A program made the position numbers and the translations under genes. This document shows, piece by piece, positions 18,517 through 26,588 of a stretch of 64,000 nt of DNA. The stretch comes from Chondromyces crocatus. Lineage in GTDB: Bacteria > Myxococcota_A > Polyangia > Polyangiales > Polyangiaceae. The notes beneath the pieces were generated by a model. It made no database searches. It had not been told where the DNA came from and was given only the letters and a program-made list of their open reading frames with translations. Location of the stretch: contig NZ_CP012159.1 in the NCBI RefSeq assembly GCF_001189295.1, positions 4,294,525 to 4,358,524 on the forward strand, in the 5' to 3' direction. Each line of letters begins with the position of its first letter. Positions within the stretch are counted from its first letter, which is position 1.

Positions 18517-19308
18517 TCAGCGCCTCGTGCGACGACGACGACCGACGTACGTCAGAAGGCCGAGCGCCGCGAGGGCTGCTGCAGATGCGGTGCTCTGGCC
18601 CGAGCCCATCGTGCAACCGCCACTCTCGGGGTAGGGATCGGCGCCATTGGGTTCGCCGCCTGCGCCGTTCCCGCCCGCGCCCGACGTGCTCGACGTGCTT
18701 GCTCCTGCGCCGCCGCTCCCACCCACGCCGCCATCGCCTCCCGCTCCGCTCGACGCATCACCTCCGCTCCCGCCCGCGCCGTCCGCAACCAATCGCACGT
18801 CCGAGCACTTGAAGTAGAGTTCCCTGCCGGCAGCAGCCTCGCTCATCCATTGAATGAGCTGCAATGTGCAGTTGTTGCAGGTTGTATTGGGCAACGTGAC
18901 CGTGGCCGAATAGTTCTTGTCCGCGCCCTGGGCTGACGTGTCTCTGTCGGTGATGTTGTCGGCGAGGCACCAGATGCCGTTCCCCGGGCTCGTCTCCTGA
19001 CCTGCCGTGCAGAACGTCGTCCCATTGGGCGGGTTCGGGAACGCCTGCCCGTCCTCCACGAACATCAGCCGGTAATGGCCGGGGTGATTGATCGTCTCCG
19101 TCCAGGAGATCGTGACCGTGGAACCTGCCTGGTACTCCGTGATCGTCGAGCCACGCGGGCTGTTCGCGACACCGCACGGGCCATCCTTCTGCTGCGCATT
19201 GCCCATGTGGCGCGGCGGCGGATTCACCAGCTCGATGTGGGCCAGAGACACCGTCGCAGCCGACATGGCGGCGATGAAAGCAAGCGATCCAGTCAACTGC
19301 CGGAGCAT
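18517..19308 (-). CDS. LPMO-like secreted copper protein (SCE4755-type) with MYXO-CTERM-like tail
   Basis: 263 residues from the ATG at 19308, with AGGAGA upstream. A signal peptide of 23 residues ends SLA, so cleavage would expose His24 (HIELVNPPPR). An N-terminal histidine is the hallmark of lytic polysaccharide monooxygenases, which bind copper with it and a second histidine; His75 or His78 (NHPGHYRLMF) are candidates. Cysteine pairs and an aromatic-rich beta core follow. Then come a Gly/Ser linker and a tail with GGC, a hydrophobic helix and RRRRTRR, like MYXO-CTERM signals. Myxobacterial proteins of this kind are known as SCE4755-type monooxygenase-like; substrate and activity are not established from sequence. 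Confidence 0.8.
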   Translation of the reverse strand: MLRQLTGSLAFIAAMSAATVSLAHIELVNPPPRHMGNAQQKDGPCGVANSPRGSTITEYQAGSTVTISWTETINHPGHYRLMFVEDGQAFPNPPNGTTFCTAGQETSPGNGIWCLADNITDRDTSAQGADKNYSATVTLPNTTCNNCTLQLIQWMSEAAAGRELYFKCSDVRLVADGAGGSGGDASSGAGGDGGVGGSGGAGASTSSTSGAGGNGAGGEPNGADPYPESGGCTMGSGQSTASAAALAALGLLTYVGRRRRTRR

Positions 19309-19487
19309 GAGGCTTCTCCTGTGCGCAACCACGTGCCTGTGCGCAAATACGTGGACGAAGGCAAAGCTACACGTCCCGCGGCGGGGTTGTCTTCCTGGTT
19401 CTGGCTCGGCCGAATTCTCCTCCGAGCCTGCAGGGCTCGTCCTGTGGGCGTCGAGGCGGGCATCGTGCCGTGTCGACCGCGACCCGC

Positions 19488-19575
19488 GGCGTCGACCGCC
19501 CAGCCGAAGCCCACGGCGTCGACCGCCCAGCCGAAGCCCACGGCGTCGACCGCCCAGCCGAAGCCCACGGCGCCG
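19488..19575. repeat. 27-bp tandem repeat
   Basis: Three full copies start at 19488, 19515 and 19542, with a partial copy at 19569. The unit begins GGCGTCGACCGCCCAG and contains the palindrome GTCGAC. It lies in the 404-base spacer between the LPMO-like gene and the gene starting at 19713; nothing else is recognisable there. Confidence 0.85.
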
Positions 19576-19712
19576 AGTGCCTTGCCGAGGGGGGATGGGC
19601 ATCGACCGCGGCGTGGTGCTTTCCGATGGACCGGTCGACCGCTTAGAGTTCGACCTCGTCATTGCCATTGTCCCGGCCTCGACGCCGGCATCGTCTCGAC
19701 GAGGACCCCACC

Positions 19713-20726
19713 GTGAGCGAGCCCTTCCCGCACCCGTCGTTCGCGAAGCACCTCCGAGAGCTCAGCGTCGACTTCCTCCTGGAAAACTACCACTGCCTGC
19801 TCCACACCCCCGTGGGGGTGCACGGCTACCCACGCCTCGTGGACCACGGCCTGCAGCAGGCGAACGACATGCCGTCGCTGCTCGATCACCTGGCGGCGCA
19901 GCTCAGGGTGAGCGGTGATTTCCTCGGCCCCCAGGCGCTGGAGGAGGTCATGGCGCTGCACGCCACGCTCGCCAGCACCCTCGCGGGAGGGGAAGACCCC
20001 GAGCGCGCGGTCGAGCGGTGGATCCAGCAGATCGGCGCGGTGCTGATGCGCGAGGAGGGCCATCGCCCCTACGATCCCGGGAAGGTCCTCCAGGTGCAGC
20101 TCTCCCTGGGCGGAGACGGGCTGCGGGTGGCGATGGCGATTGCCCGCCACGGTCTGCGCAAGGTGCAAGGCCGCGCGACGCCGCCCCAGCTCCCGGCCCC
20201 GCTGATCCCGCGCAAGGAACTACCCGCGCTGGGCACGGGACCCATCGAGGTGATCGAGGTCGTGGACCCGTGTTCCGGCTACAGCATCCACGCACACCCG
20301 GCGCTCCAGGAGAGGCTGAACGACGTCCTGGGGCAGGTCCAGTACCGCTTCATGCACGGCCTCACGGGCCACAAGCAACGGGAGAGCGAACTCTTTGCGG
20401 GCTTGATCGAGGCGGTGGCAGAGGCCTGCCCCGACCGATTCTGGCAGTTCATCGAGCGCTTCCATGCGTGGCGACATGCCGGGGACCTCGACGAACTCAC
20501 CGCGCTGCTCATCGCGTTCGGCCTGGATGTGGACCAGGTCCGGGCGCGCGCGCTCCAGCCCGACGTCGTGGAGAAGATCTGGCGAGACACCCGCATGGTG
20601 CGCTCCTGTGCCATCCCACCCCTCCGGCCCGTCGTCGTGGTCGGCCGCGAGCTCTTCGTCGGAGAGCTGATGTTTCCCTACGCGATCCGCGAGATCGAGA
20701 AGCGAGCGCAGGCGGCTTCCCTCTGA
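19713..20726 (+). CDS. Conserved-looking protein of unknown function
   Basis: 337 residues from the GTG at 19713, which has GAGGA about 7 bases upstream; an ATG 17 codons earlier would add a basic leader without a ribosome site. Not recognised. The composition is that of a soluble, mostly helical protein without signal peptide, membrane segment or cysteine cluster. Visible landmarks: an N-terminal helical part (FAKHLRELSVDFLLENYHC), a middle V-I-E-V-V-D-P-C-S-G-Y segment, and a C-terminal strand-rich end with RPVVVVGRELFVGELMFP. Third-position GC and codon use match the neighbours, so I take it as a real gene. It stands alone, divergent from the LPMO-like gene. Confidence 0.75.
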   Translation: MSEPFPHPSFAKHLRELSVDFLLENYHCLLHTPVGVHGYPRLVDHGLQQANDMPSLLDHLAAQLRVSGDFLGPQALEEVMALHATLASTLAGGEDPERAVERWIQQIGAVLMREEGHRPYDPGKVLQVQLSLGGDGLRVAMAIARHGLRKVQGRATPPQLPAPLIPRKELPALGTGPIEVIEVVDPCSGYSIHAHPALQERLNDVLGQVQYRFMHGLTGHKQRESELFAGLIEAVAEACPDRFWQFIERFHAWRHAGDLDELTALLIAFGLDVDQVRARALQPDVVEKIWRDTRMVRSCAIPPLRPVVVVGRELFVGELMFPYAIREIEKRAQAASL

Positions 20727-20756
20727 CGCGTGCGATGCAACGGACGACCCTGTGCC

Positions 20757-20790
20757 CGCGGCGACCGCGGCGACCGCGGCGACCGCGGAG
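20757..20790. repeat. 9-bp tandem repeat between convergent genes
   Basis: About four copies of GCGACCGCG, each containing CCGCGG at the junction, lie in the 71-base gap between two convergent stop codons. The self-complementary units could fold into hairpins and may act in transcript termination (inference). Confidence 0.6.
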
Positions 20791-20797
20791 ACGCTCC

Positions 20798-22303
20798 TCA
20801 GGGGGCCAGACGCGCCACGAAGGCGTCCGCGCCGCTCGTGCTCACCAGCGTCTGACCCAGCACCATCGTCCCCGAGAAACCACCCCCGACCACCACGTGC
20901 CCGCTCGCGTCCACGGCCACGCTCGTCCCCTCCTGGAAATTCGCGTCACCCGCGTGCCGACTCCAGACGTGGTTCCCGTCGCGGTCGAGCTTCAGCACGA
21001 GCAGATCCCGACTCCCCGCGCTCACCAGCGGCCCTCCGCCGAAGTCGACCTCCCCGCTCAGCCCACCGACCACCAGCACGGCGCCCGTCGCGTCCGTCGC
21101 CGTCGCGAATGCGTGCTGGTCCATCGCGTCGCCGAAGCGCCGCGCCCACTGCGGCTGCCCATCTGGATCGAGCTTGAACACGTAGATGTCGGGCCCGCCT
21201 GCGCTCTCCAGCGTCGTCGACCCCACGGACATCCTTCCCCACAGCGAGCCGGCGCCGATCACGTTCCCTGACGGATCCGTCGACAGCCGTGGCGCCCACT
21301 GCGCATCGGCGTCGCCGTACCGCTGGGTCCACAGAGGCGCTCCATCGGGACCGAACGCTGCCACGATCGCGTCGTCCTCGCCTGCCGCTGGCGGCGACCC
21401 GCTCCCGAGATTCAGCACGCCGGGCGAGTCGACCCCCAGGAACACCCGCCCGGCGCCGCTCACCGCCACGCTCCAGGCGTAGTCGGCGTCCGCGCTCCCG
21501 GCCACGCGGGACCACACCTCGTTGCACTGCGCGTCGAGGCGCGCGACGAACAGATCCCGGTCCCCCTGGCTGGTGAGGTCGCCCGCGCCGAGCTCGATGG
21601 TGTTGAAGAACATCCCCGCCACCACGGCGTCGTTCCCGTGCGCCGCGACGGCGCTCCCGAGCTGCTCTCCGGCCCCGCCGACGGTCCACGGGCACACGAA
21701 TTCCCCCGCCGCGTTCATCCGCACCAGGAACATGTCGTGATCCATCGAGCCATCGAGCTCCATGGTCTCGAAGCCCAGCTCTCCTCGGTAGGTCCCGGTC
21801 AGGATCGCGCCCCCCTGGCTGTCCACCGCGACGCCGTACGCCCGCTGCTCCCCGGCTCCTCCGATGCGCCGGCCCCAGAGCAGCGCCCCGCTCGGGTCCA
21901 GCTTGAGCACGTAGGCGTCGCGCTCGCCCTCCGAGGTCAGGACCACCACCCCGTCGAGCTTCAGCTCCCCCTCGAAGGTCCCGGCCACGAACACGTTGCC
22001 GCTCCCGTCCACGGCCACCGCCGGCGGCGGCGTGTCGTCCGCGTCGTCCGTCAGCGCCCGCCCCCAGAGCACCTCTCCGGTCGCCGGCGTCCCCCCTTCG
22101 CCTCCCTGACCGCCACCTCCCACACCCGGGCTCGACCCGCCCGCGGCGCCGGCGCCCGGACCCATCCCCCCTGGCCCGGCCATCCCGGTCCCCGTATCGC
22201 CGCCCCTGGGATCGAACGCATCCCAGTCATGGCCGCACGCCGCGATGATCAAGGCGCCCACCACGGCGCCGCTCCAGGATGCGCAGGAAGGGAACGTTCG
22301 CAT
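20798..22303 (-). CDS. Beta-propeller lipoprotein
   Basis: 501 residues. A lipoprotein signal peptide has the lipid cysteine at residue 23 (LIIAAC). A Gly-rich linker (~35-75) is followed by about seven repeats of 55-60 residues with the pattern V-A-V-D-x-x-G-N-V...G-x-F-x-G...D-x-F/Y-V-x-K-L-D-x-x-G...L-W-x-R, a predicted beta-propeller. It is a paralogue of the propeller part of the lipoprotein at 14015-15712 but lacks the cysteine-rich section. Inferred outer-membrane or surface location; ligand unknown. The spacer to the divergent MATE gene is only 26 bases. Confidence 0.85.
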   Translation of the reverse strand: MRTFPSCASWSGAVVGALIIAACGHDWDAFDPRGGDTGTGMAGPGGMGPGAGAAGGSSPGVGGGGQGGEGGTPATGEVLWGRALTDDADDTPPPAVAVDGSGNVFVAGTFEGELKLDGVVVLTSEGERDAYVLKLDPSGALLWGRRIGGAGEQRAYGVAVDSQGGAILTGTYRGELGFETMELDGSMDHDMFLVRMNAAGEFVCPWTVGGAGEQLGSAVAAHGNDAVVAGMFFNTIELGAGDLTSQGDRDLFVARLDAQCNEVWSRVAGSADADYAWSVAVSGAGRVFLGVDSPGVLNLGSGSPPAAGEDDAIVAAFGPDGAPLWTQRYGDADAQWAPRLSTDPSGNVIGAGSLWGRMSVGSTTLESAGGPDIYVFKLDPDGQPQWARRFGDAMDQHAFATATDATGAVLVVGGLSGEVDFGGGPLVSAGSRDLLVLKLDRDGNHVWSRHAGDANFQEGTSVAVDASGHVVVGGGFSGTMVLGQTLVSTSGADAFVARLAP

Positions 22304-22318
22304 CGGACGCCGGCATGC

Positions 22319-22324
22319 TATCAG
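22319..22324 (+). promoter_or_regulatory. Possible -10 hexamer (TATCAG) of the MATE gene
   Basis: TATCAG ends 5 bases before the ATG at 22330, and TTCGCA (22297-22302) lies 16 bases upstream. No ribosome site is present. The arrangement suggests a leaderless transcript. Confidence 0.4.
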
Positions 22325-22329
22325 GCCCC

Positions 22330-23676
22330 ATGACCGCGAAGCACGACGTGGTGGGCGCCAAGGGCCGGACCACGACGATTTTGACGCTCGGGCTTCCGGT
22401 GATCGGCGGCATGGTCTCGCAGAACGTGCTGAACCTGGTCGACACGGCCTTCGTCGGCACGCTCGGCAACGCCGCCCTCGCGGCCGTGGGCACGGGCAGC
22501 TTCGCCTTCTTCATGACGACCGCCTTCGTCACGGGCCTCTCCGCGGGCGTGCAGGCCATCGCCGCCCGCCGCCACGGCGAAGGCCGCATGGACGAGACCG
22601 CCGTCCCCTTGAACGGTGGCCTCCTCCTCGCCATCGCCCTCGCCTTGCCCCTGACGTCCATCGCGTGGCTCGTCGCCCCCGCCCTGTTCCACGTGCTGAA
22701 CCCCGACCCCGCCGTGATCGAACTCGGCGTCCCCTTCCTGCGCGTCCGCCTCCTCAGCGCCGTGTTCCTCGGGTGTAACTTCGCCTTCCGGGGCTACTGG
22801 AACGGCATCAACCGACCTGGCAACTACCTCCGCACCCTCGTGCTGATGCACGCGGTCAACATCGCCCTCTGCTGGCTGCTCATCTTCGGCAACCTCGGCG
22901 CCCCGCGCCTCGGCACCCTGGGCGCTGGCATCGCCAACTGCGTCGCCACCGGCGTCGGCACCCTCTACTACATGGGCCAGGGCCTCCGCTTCGCCCGCCC
23001 CGCCGGCTTCCTCCGCAAGCTCCCGGACGCCACCGCCCTCCGGACCATGCTCCGCATCTCGGTCCCGGCCGGCATCCAGCAGCTCCTCTACGCCGCGGGC
23101 CTCACCACCCTCTTCGCCATCGTCGGCCACGTCGGCACCGCGGAGGCTGCTGCTGCCAGCGTGCTCACCAACGTGATGCTCGTCGCCATCCTCCCGGGCC
23201 TCGCCTTCGGGATCGTCTCCGCCTCCCTCGTCGGCCAGTCCCTCGGCCGCAAGGATCGAGACGAAGCGCACCGCTGGGGCTGGGACGTGGTGAAGGTCGC
23301 CACCGTGGCCATGACGGTGCTCGGGCTGCCGATGCTCTTCCTCCCCGGGCCCGTGCTCTCCATCTTCATCCACGATCCCGAGACCCTCGCGCTGGCGGAG
23401 CCCGCCCTCCAGGTCTTCGGCGGGACCATCGCCGCCGAGTCCGTGGGCATGGTGCTGATGAACGCCCTGCTCGGCGCGGGCGCCGGCAAGCTCACGATGA
23501 TGGTGAGCGTGGGCATGCAGTGGCTGGTGTTCCTGCCCATCGCCTGGCTGATCGGCCCGGTGCTCGGCTACGGCCTGCTCGGCATCTGGATCGCCCAGTC
23601 GGCCTACCGCTCCGTGCAAGCGCTGATCTACGCCGCGCTCTGGCAGCGTCGGGCCTGGGCGCGGGTCGAGGTGTAG
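22330..23676 (+). CDS. MATE family efflux transporter
   Basis: 448 residues with about twelve hydrophobic segments in two related halves, as in MATE cation/drug antiporters. Helix 1 (LGLPVIGGMVSQNVLNLVDT) carries the typical P-x-x-x-x-x-x-x-x-x-x-V-D-T signature, followed by F-V-G-T-L-G-N-A-A-L-A-A-V-G. The inner-membrane protein would export organic cations or secondary metabolites in exchange for Na+ or H+. The substrate cannot be told, and there is no biosynthetic cluster nearby. The ATG at 22330 is chosen because a TATCAG hexamer lies just upstream; an in-frame ATG at 22315 is possible. Confidence 0.93.
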   Translation: MTAKHDVVGAKGRTTTILTLGLPVIGGMVSQNVLNLVDTAFVGTLGNAALAAVGTGSFAFFMTTAFVTGLSAGVQAIAARRHGEGRMDETAVPLNGGLLLAIALALPLTSIAWLVAPALFHVLNPDPAVIELGVPFLRVRLLSAVFLGCNFAFRGYWNGINRPGNYLRTLVLMHAVNIALCWLLIFGNLGAPRLGTLGAGIANCVATGVGTLYYMGQGLRFARPAGFLRKLPDATALRTMLRISVPAGIQQLLYAAGLTTLFAIVGHVGTAEAAAASVLTNVMLVAILPGLAFGIVSASLVGQSLGRKDRDEAHRWGWDVVKVATVAMTVLGLPMLFLPGPVLSIFIHDPETLALAEPALQVFGGTIAAESVGMVLMNALLGAGAGKLTMMVSVGMQWLVFLPIAWLIGPVLGYGLLGIWIAQSAYRSVQALIYAALWQRRAWARVEV

Positions 23677-23679
23677 CTG

Positions 23680-23693
23680 CGGCCACGCGGCCG
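23680..23693 (+). terminator. Short GC hairpin after the MATE gene
   Basis: CGGCC-ACGC-GGCCG lies 3 bases after the MATE stop codon. There is no T-tract, so this is only a candidate terminator or mRNA-end structure. Confidence 0.3.
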
Positions 23694-23876
23694 GGGGGTC
23701 GGCCGGCTCCGACGCAACCCGCGCTTTCGTGGAGGCGACCCGCGCTTCCGTGGAGGTGGCGGGAGCAAGAGGGGGCGCGTGTGAGCGAGGTCACGAGGGC
23801 GTCTTCGCCGGGCGTCCCAGGCAGGCCCCCCAGCCAGTCGCTGGGTGCGCAGTCACCGTCGCGGGCTCGAAAACGC

Positions 23877-24152
23877 GTTGAGAGATGTGGGAATGGCGCG
23901 GGAACGGGTTGGGTGAGCGTTGAGAGATGTGGGAATGGCGCGGGAACGGGTTGGGTGACCGTTGAGAGATGTGGAAACGGCGTGGGAACGGGTTGGGTGA
24001 CCGTTGAGAGATGTGGAAACGGCGTGGGAACGGGCTGGGTGAGCGTTGAGAGATGTGGAAACGGCGCGGGAACGGGTTGGGTGACCGTTGAGAGATGTGG
24101 GAATGGCGCGGGAACGGGTTGGGTGAGCGTTGAGAGATGTGGAAACGCGTTT
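23877..24152. repeat. 42-bp tandem array, type 1
   Basis: Units start at 23877, 23919, 23961, 24003, 24045, 24087 and 24129, exactly 42 bases apart: six full copies and a partial seventh. The unit begins GTTGAGAGATGTGG and ends GGGTTGGGTGAGC. Copies differ at a few linked sites (GAGC/GACC at the junction; GGAATGGCGCG/GAAACGGCGTG inside), so two unit variants are interleaved. It lies in the 848-base stretch 23677-24524, where no ordinary gene is seen. Confidence 0.95.
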
Positions 24153-24215
24153 TTCGGCGAGCGGCGACCCCTCCGCGCCGGCGGAGTGCGGTTTCCAGCA
24201 GGAGCGGAGCGCCCT

Positions 24216-24476
24216 GAAGTCGTCGGAGAGGGGTCCTGAGCGGGTTCGGCGCGCTTCGAAGTTGTCGGAGAGGTCGCTCCAGCGGGCTCAGTGCGCTCCG
24301 AAGTTGTCGGAGAGGTCGCTCCAGCAGGTTGGGTGCGCTCCGAAGTTGTCGGAGAGGTCGCTCCAGCAGGTTGGGTGCGCTCCGAAGTTGTCGGAGAGGT
24401 CGCTCCAGCAGGTTCGGCGCGCTTCGAACTTGTCGGAGAGGTCGCTCCAGCAGGCGCGGTGCGCTCCGAAGTTGCT
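24216..24476. repeat. 42-bp tandem array, type 2
   Basis: Seven units start at 24216, 24258, 24300, 24342, 24384, 24426 and 24468, again exactly 42 bases apart, but with a different sequence: CTCCGAAGTTGTCGGAG, then AGGTCGCTCCAGCAGG and TTGGGTGCG. CTCCGA-AGTTG-TCGGAG is a perfect 6-bp stem in most units. Only a short GGTTGGGTG stretch is shared with the type 1 unit. Confidence 0.95.
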
Positions 24477-24524
24477 GTACAGGGTGATCGCGCAGAGCCG
24501 AACACCTTGGACAGGGAGAACGGA

Positions 24525-25475
24525 ATGCTGGAGACGCTCTGGGATCGGTACACGGCCTCGGGACTCGACGCCGCTGCCAGCGTGGAGGGGCTGACGCCCG
24601 AAGGCCTCTTCTACCTGGCGTTCCTCGCCTTCGCCGATGAGCGCTACGCCGAGGCAGAGGGCTTCGCGCGCCGCGCTGCGGCCGAGGCGCCAGGGGACGC
24701 GCTCTTCCGAGCGGGCGTGATGTACCTGGCTCGGGTCGTGCGCGAGGGGAAGCACCAGGTGTATGTGTCACCCGAGGGCTTCGGCGCATTCATCCGCGGC
24801 GGGGGGAACGTGGGGCTGTACGAGGCGACGAGCGCGGCGCTCGCGCGACACTACCCCGAGGCGGCGTTCGACCTCCTGGACGTGGGGCCAGGCGACGGGC
24901 TGGCGCTGCTGCCCGCGCTGACGCCCGCGGTGCGGAAGGTGAGCCTGGTGGAGCCCGCAGCGCCGCTGCTCGCGCAGTGTACGGAGGCGCTCGCGGCGCG
25001 CAGCGTGGCCTTCGAGGCGTTCAATGGGTCCGGTCAGGCGTTCGTCGCCGATCCGGCGGTGGCGTCACGGCGCTGGGGGATCGTGCAGGCGACGTTCAGC
25101 TTGCACGCGGTCCCGCCGGCCGAGCGCGTGGCGCTGCTGCGCTGGCTGCGGGAGCACGGAGAAGCGCTGCTCGTGGCGGAGTTCGACGCGCCGTCCATGG
25201 AGGCGCCGCTCTCGCCCGCGATCGTGCGCTACGTGCTGGATCACTACCGGAAGGGGATCGCCGAGTACGAGGGCGCCACATACGACACGGTGGTGCAGGG
25301 CTTCCTGATGCCGGTGATGTTCGGGTACGTGGACCGCGGCGTCACGCGGGTGACGTTCGAGGAGCCCATCGGGGCGTGGGAGGCGGTGCTGCGCGAGGCA
25401 GGGTTCGCCCAGGTGCAGCGCGTGCCGCTGTACCCGTACTGGTGGGCGGACGCGCACCTCCTGGTCGCGCGCTGA
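24525..25475 (+). CDS. SAM-dependent methyltransferase with N-terminal helical repeat
   Basis: 316 residues from the ATG at 24525, with GGGAGA 5 bases upstream. Residues 20-75 look like TPR-type helix pairs (LFYLAFLAFADERYAEAEGF). The class I methyltransferase core starts at about 115: motif I DVGPGDG (119-125), an acidic motif VEPAAPL near 145, and motif IV region FSLHAVPP. It would transfer a methyl group from S-adenosylmethionine; the substrate is not evident. The C-terminal part has Y-P-Y-W-W-A-D-A-H. It ends 6 bases from the convergent glycosyltransferase gene. Confidence 0.85.
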   Translation: MLETLWDRYTASGLDAAASVEGLTPEGLFYLAFLAFADERYAEAEGFARRAAAEAPGDALFRAGVMYLARVVREGKHQVYVSPEGFGAFIRGGGNVGLYEATSAALARHYPEAAFDLLDVGPGDGLALLPALTPAVRKVSLVEPAAPLLAQCTEALAARSVAFEAFNGSGQAFVADPAVASRRWGIVQATFSLHAVPPAERVALLRWLREHGEALLVAEFDAPSMEAPLSPAIVRYVLDHYRKGIAEYEGATYDTVVQGFLMPVMFGYVDRGVTRVTFEEPIGAWEAVLREAGFAQVQRVPLYPYWWADAHLLVAR

Positions 25476-25481
25476 GGCGCC

Positions 25482-26540
25482 TCAGCCCGCGGATCTTTCG
25501 GTCGCGCGGGCGGCGAGGGCCTCGTGGTAGAGGCGCTCGGCTTCGGCGGCTCCAGCGGCGTCGCCGGTGGCGCGCAGGGCGAAGCGGAGGACGTCGAACG
25601 GACCTTCGTTGAGGGCGGCGAGGTTGCGGAAGCCGATGCGCTTCACCTTGCGGCCTTCGCCCATGAAGTGGCCCATGGGGATGGCGAGCCGGGCCCAGTA
25701 GACGGCTTGCTCGGCGCGGCCGGCCTTCCAGGAGGCGAAGGCGGCGAGCCAGGGCAGCTCGGCGATGCCGGCGTGGAGGGCCATGCCCGAGGCGCAGGTG
25801 TCGACGGCGTCGGTGTAGCGGCCGATGGTGATGAGGCACTCGGCGGCGCGGTAGCAGGCCCAGGCGGACTCTTCGTTCCAGCCGCGCAGGGCCGCGCAGG
25901 ACTTGTAGGCGCGGATGGCCTCTTCGTAGCGCTTGAGGTTCTGGAGGGCGTCGCCGAGGTAGTAGAACCAGCGGGGATCGCGGGGGTGCGCTTTGGTGTG
26001 GCGGCGGAGGATGTCGGCGTCGCGCTCGAACTTGCGCTGGTAGGCGTCCGGGGTCTTGGCCAGCTCCGTGAAGCGGGCCTTCTCCAGGGTACGGGTGCCG
26101 ACCTGGTACGAGGGGAAGGACTCGTGGGTGGGGCCGTTGAAGCGGGCCTTGGCCGGGAGGCGGAAGAAGCGTTCCTTGGCGTAGGTGCCCGACCCGTCCA
26201 TGACCATGAGCACGCCTTCGGTGGCGGTCTCGAGGAGGGCGCGGAGGTCCTCGCCGCGGAGGTCGATGCGCTCGTCGGTGTCGAGGGTGAGCGCCCAGTC
26301 GCCCTGGATCTCGTGGGCCGCGTCGAGGGCGAAGTTGCGCGCCGCCGCGAAGTCGTTGACCCAGCGGAACGTGCGCAGGACGAGCTTGTCGCCGGCGATC
26401 TCGCGGGCGATCTCCAGGCTGCGGTCGGTGACGCCGGTGTCGATGACGAGGCAGGCGTCGACCCAGTCGACGACGCTGCGGAGGGCGTCGGCGAGGATGG
26501 CTTCGTTGTTTCCCGTGAGGGTGGTGGAGACGAGCTTCAT
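25482..26540 (-). CDS. Family 2 glycosyltransferase with TPR tail
   Basis: 352 residues. The N-terminal half is a GT-A fold: strand/loop LTGNNEAILADALRSV, V-I-D-T-G-V-T-D-R, then the metal-binding DTDER (87-91), corresponding to the DxD of GT2 enzymes. Residues ~180-340 are TPR-like helical repeats (FYYLGDALQNLKRYEEAI). This design (short GT2 plus TPR) occurs in bacterial cytoplasmic glycosyltransferases that modify proteins or glycans. Donor and acceptor are unknown. No export signal. Confidence 0.88.
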   Translation of the reverse strand: MKLVSTTLTGNNEAILADALRSVVDWVDACLVIDTGVTDRSLEIAREIAGDKLVLRTFRWVNDFAAARNFALDAAHEIQGDWALTLDTDERIDLRGEDLRALLETATEGVLMVMDGSGTYAKERFFRLPAKARFNGPTHESFPSYQVGTRTLEKARFTELAKTPDAYQRKFERDADILRRHTKAHPRDPRWFYYLGDALQNLKRYEEAIRAYKSCAALRGWNEESAWACYRAAECLITIGRYTDAVDTCASGMALHAGIAELPWLAAFASWKAGRAEQAVYWARLAIPMGHFMGEGRKVKRIGFRNLAALNEGPFDVLRFALRATGDAAGAAEAERLYHEALAARATERSAG

Positions 26541-26588
26541 GGCGCGCTGCGGTGGAGGGGGCGTGGAGCCCTCCGAGGTCCTAGCGCG

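Noticed and set aside
23877-24476. CRISPR array
   Set aside because: Whole 42-bp units are repeated without unique spacers.
23492-24553. Minus-strand frame with 14-residue Pro/Thr/Ser repeats across the 42-bp arrays (and the plus-strand counterpart)
   Set aside because: The repeats are open on both strands because 42 is divisible by 3. The frame runs into the MATE and methyltransferase genes, has no ribosome site or signal peptide, and the variable sites show no clear preference for silent changes.
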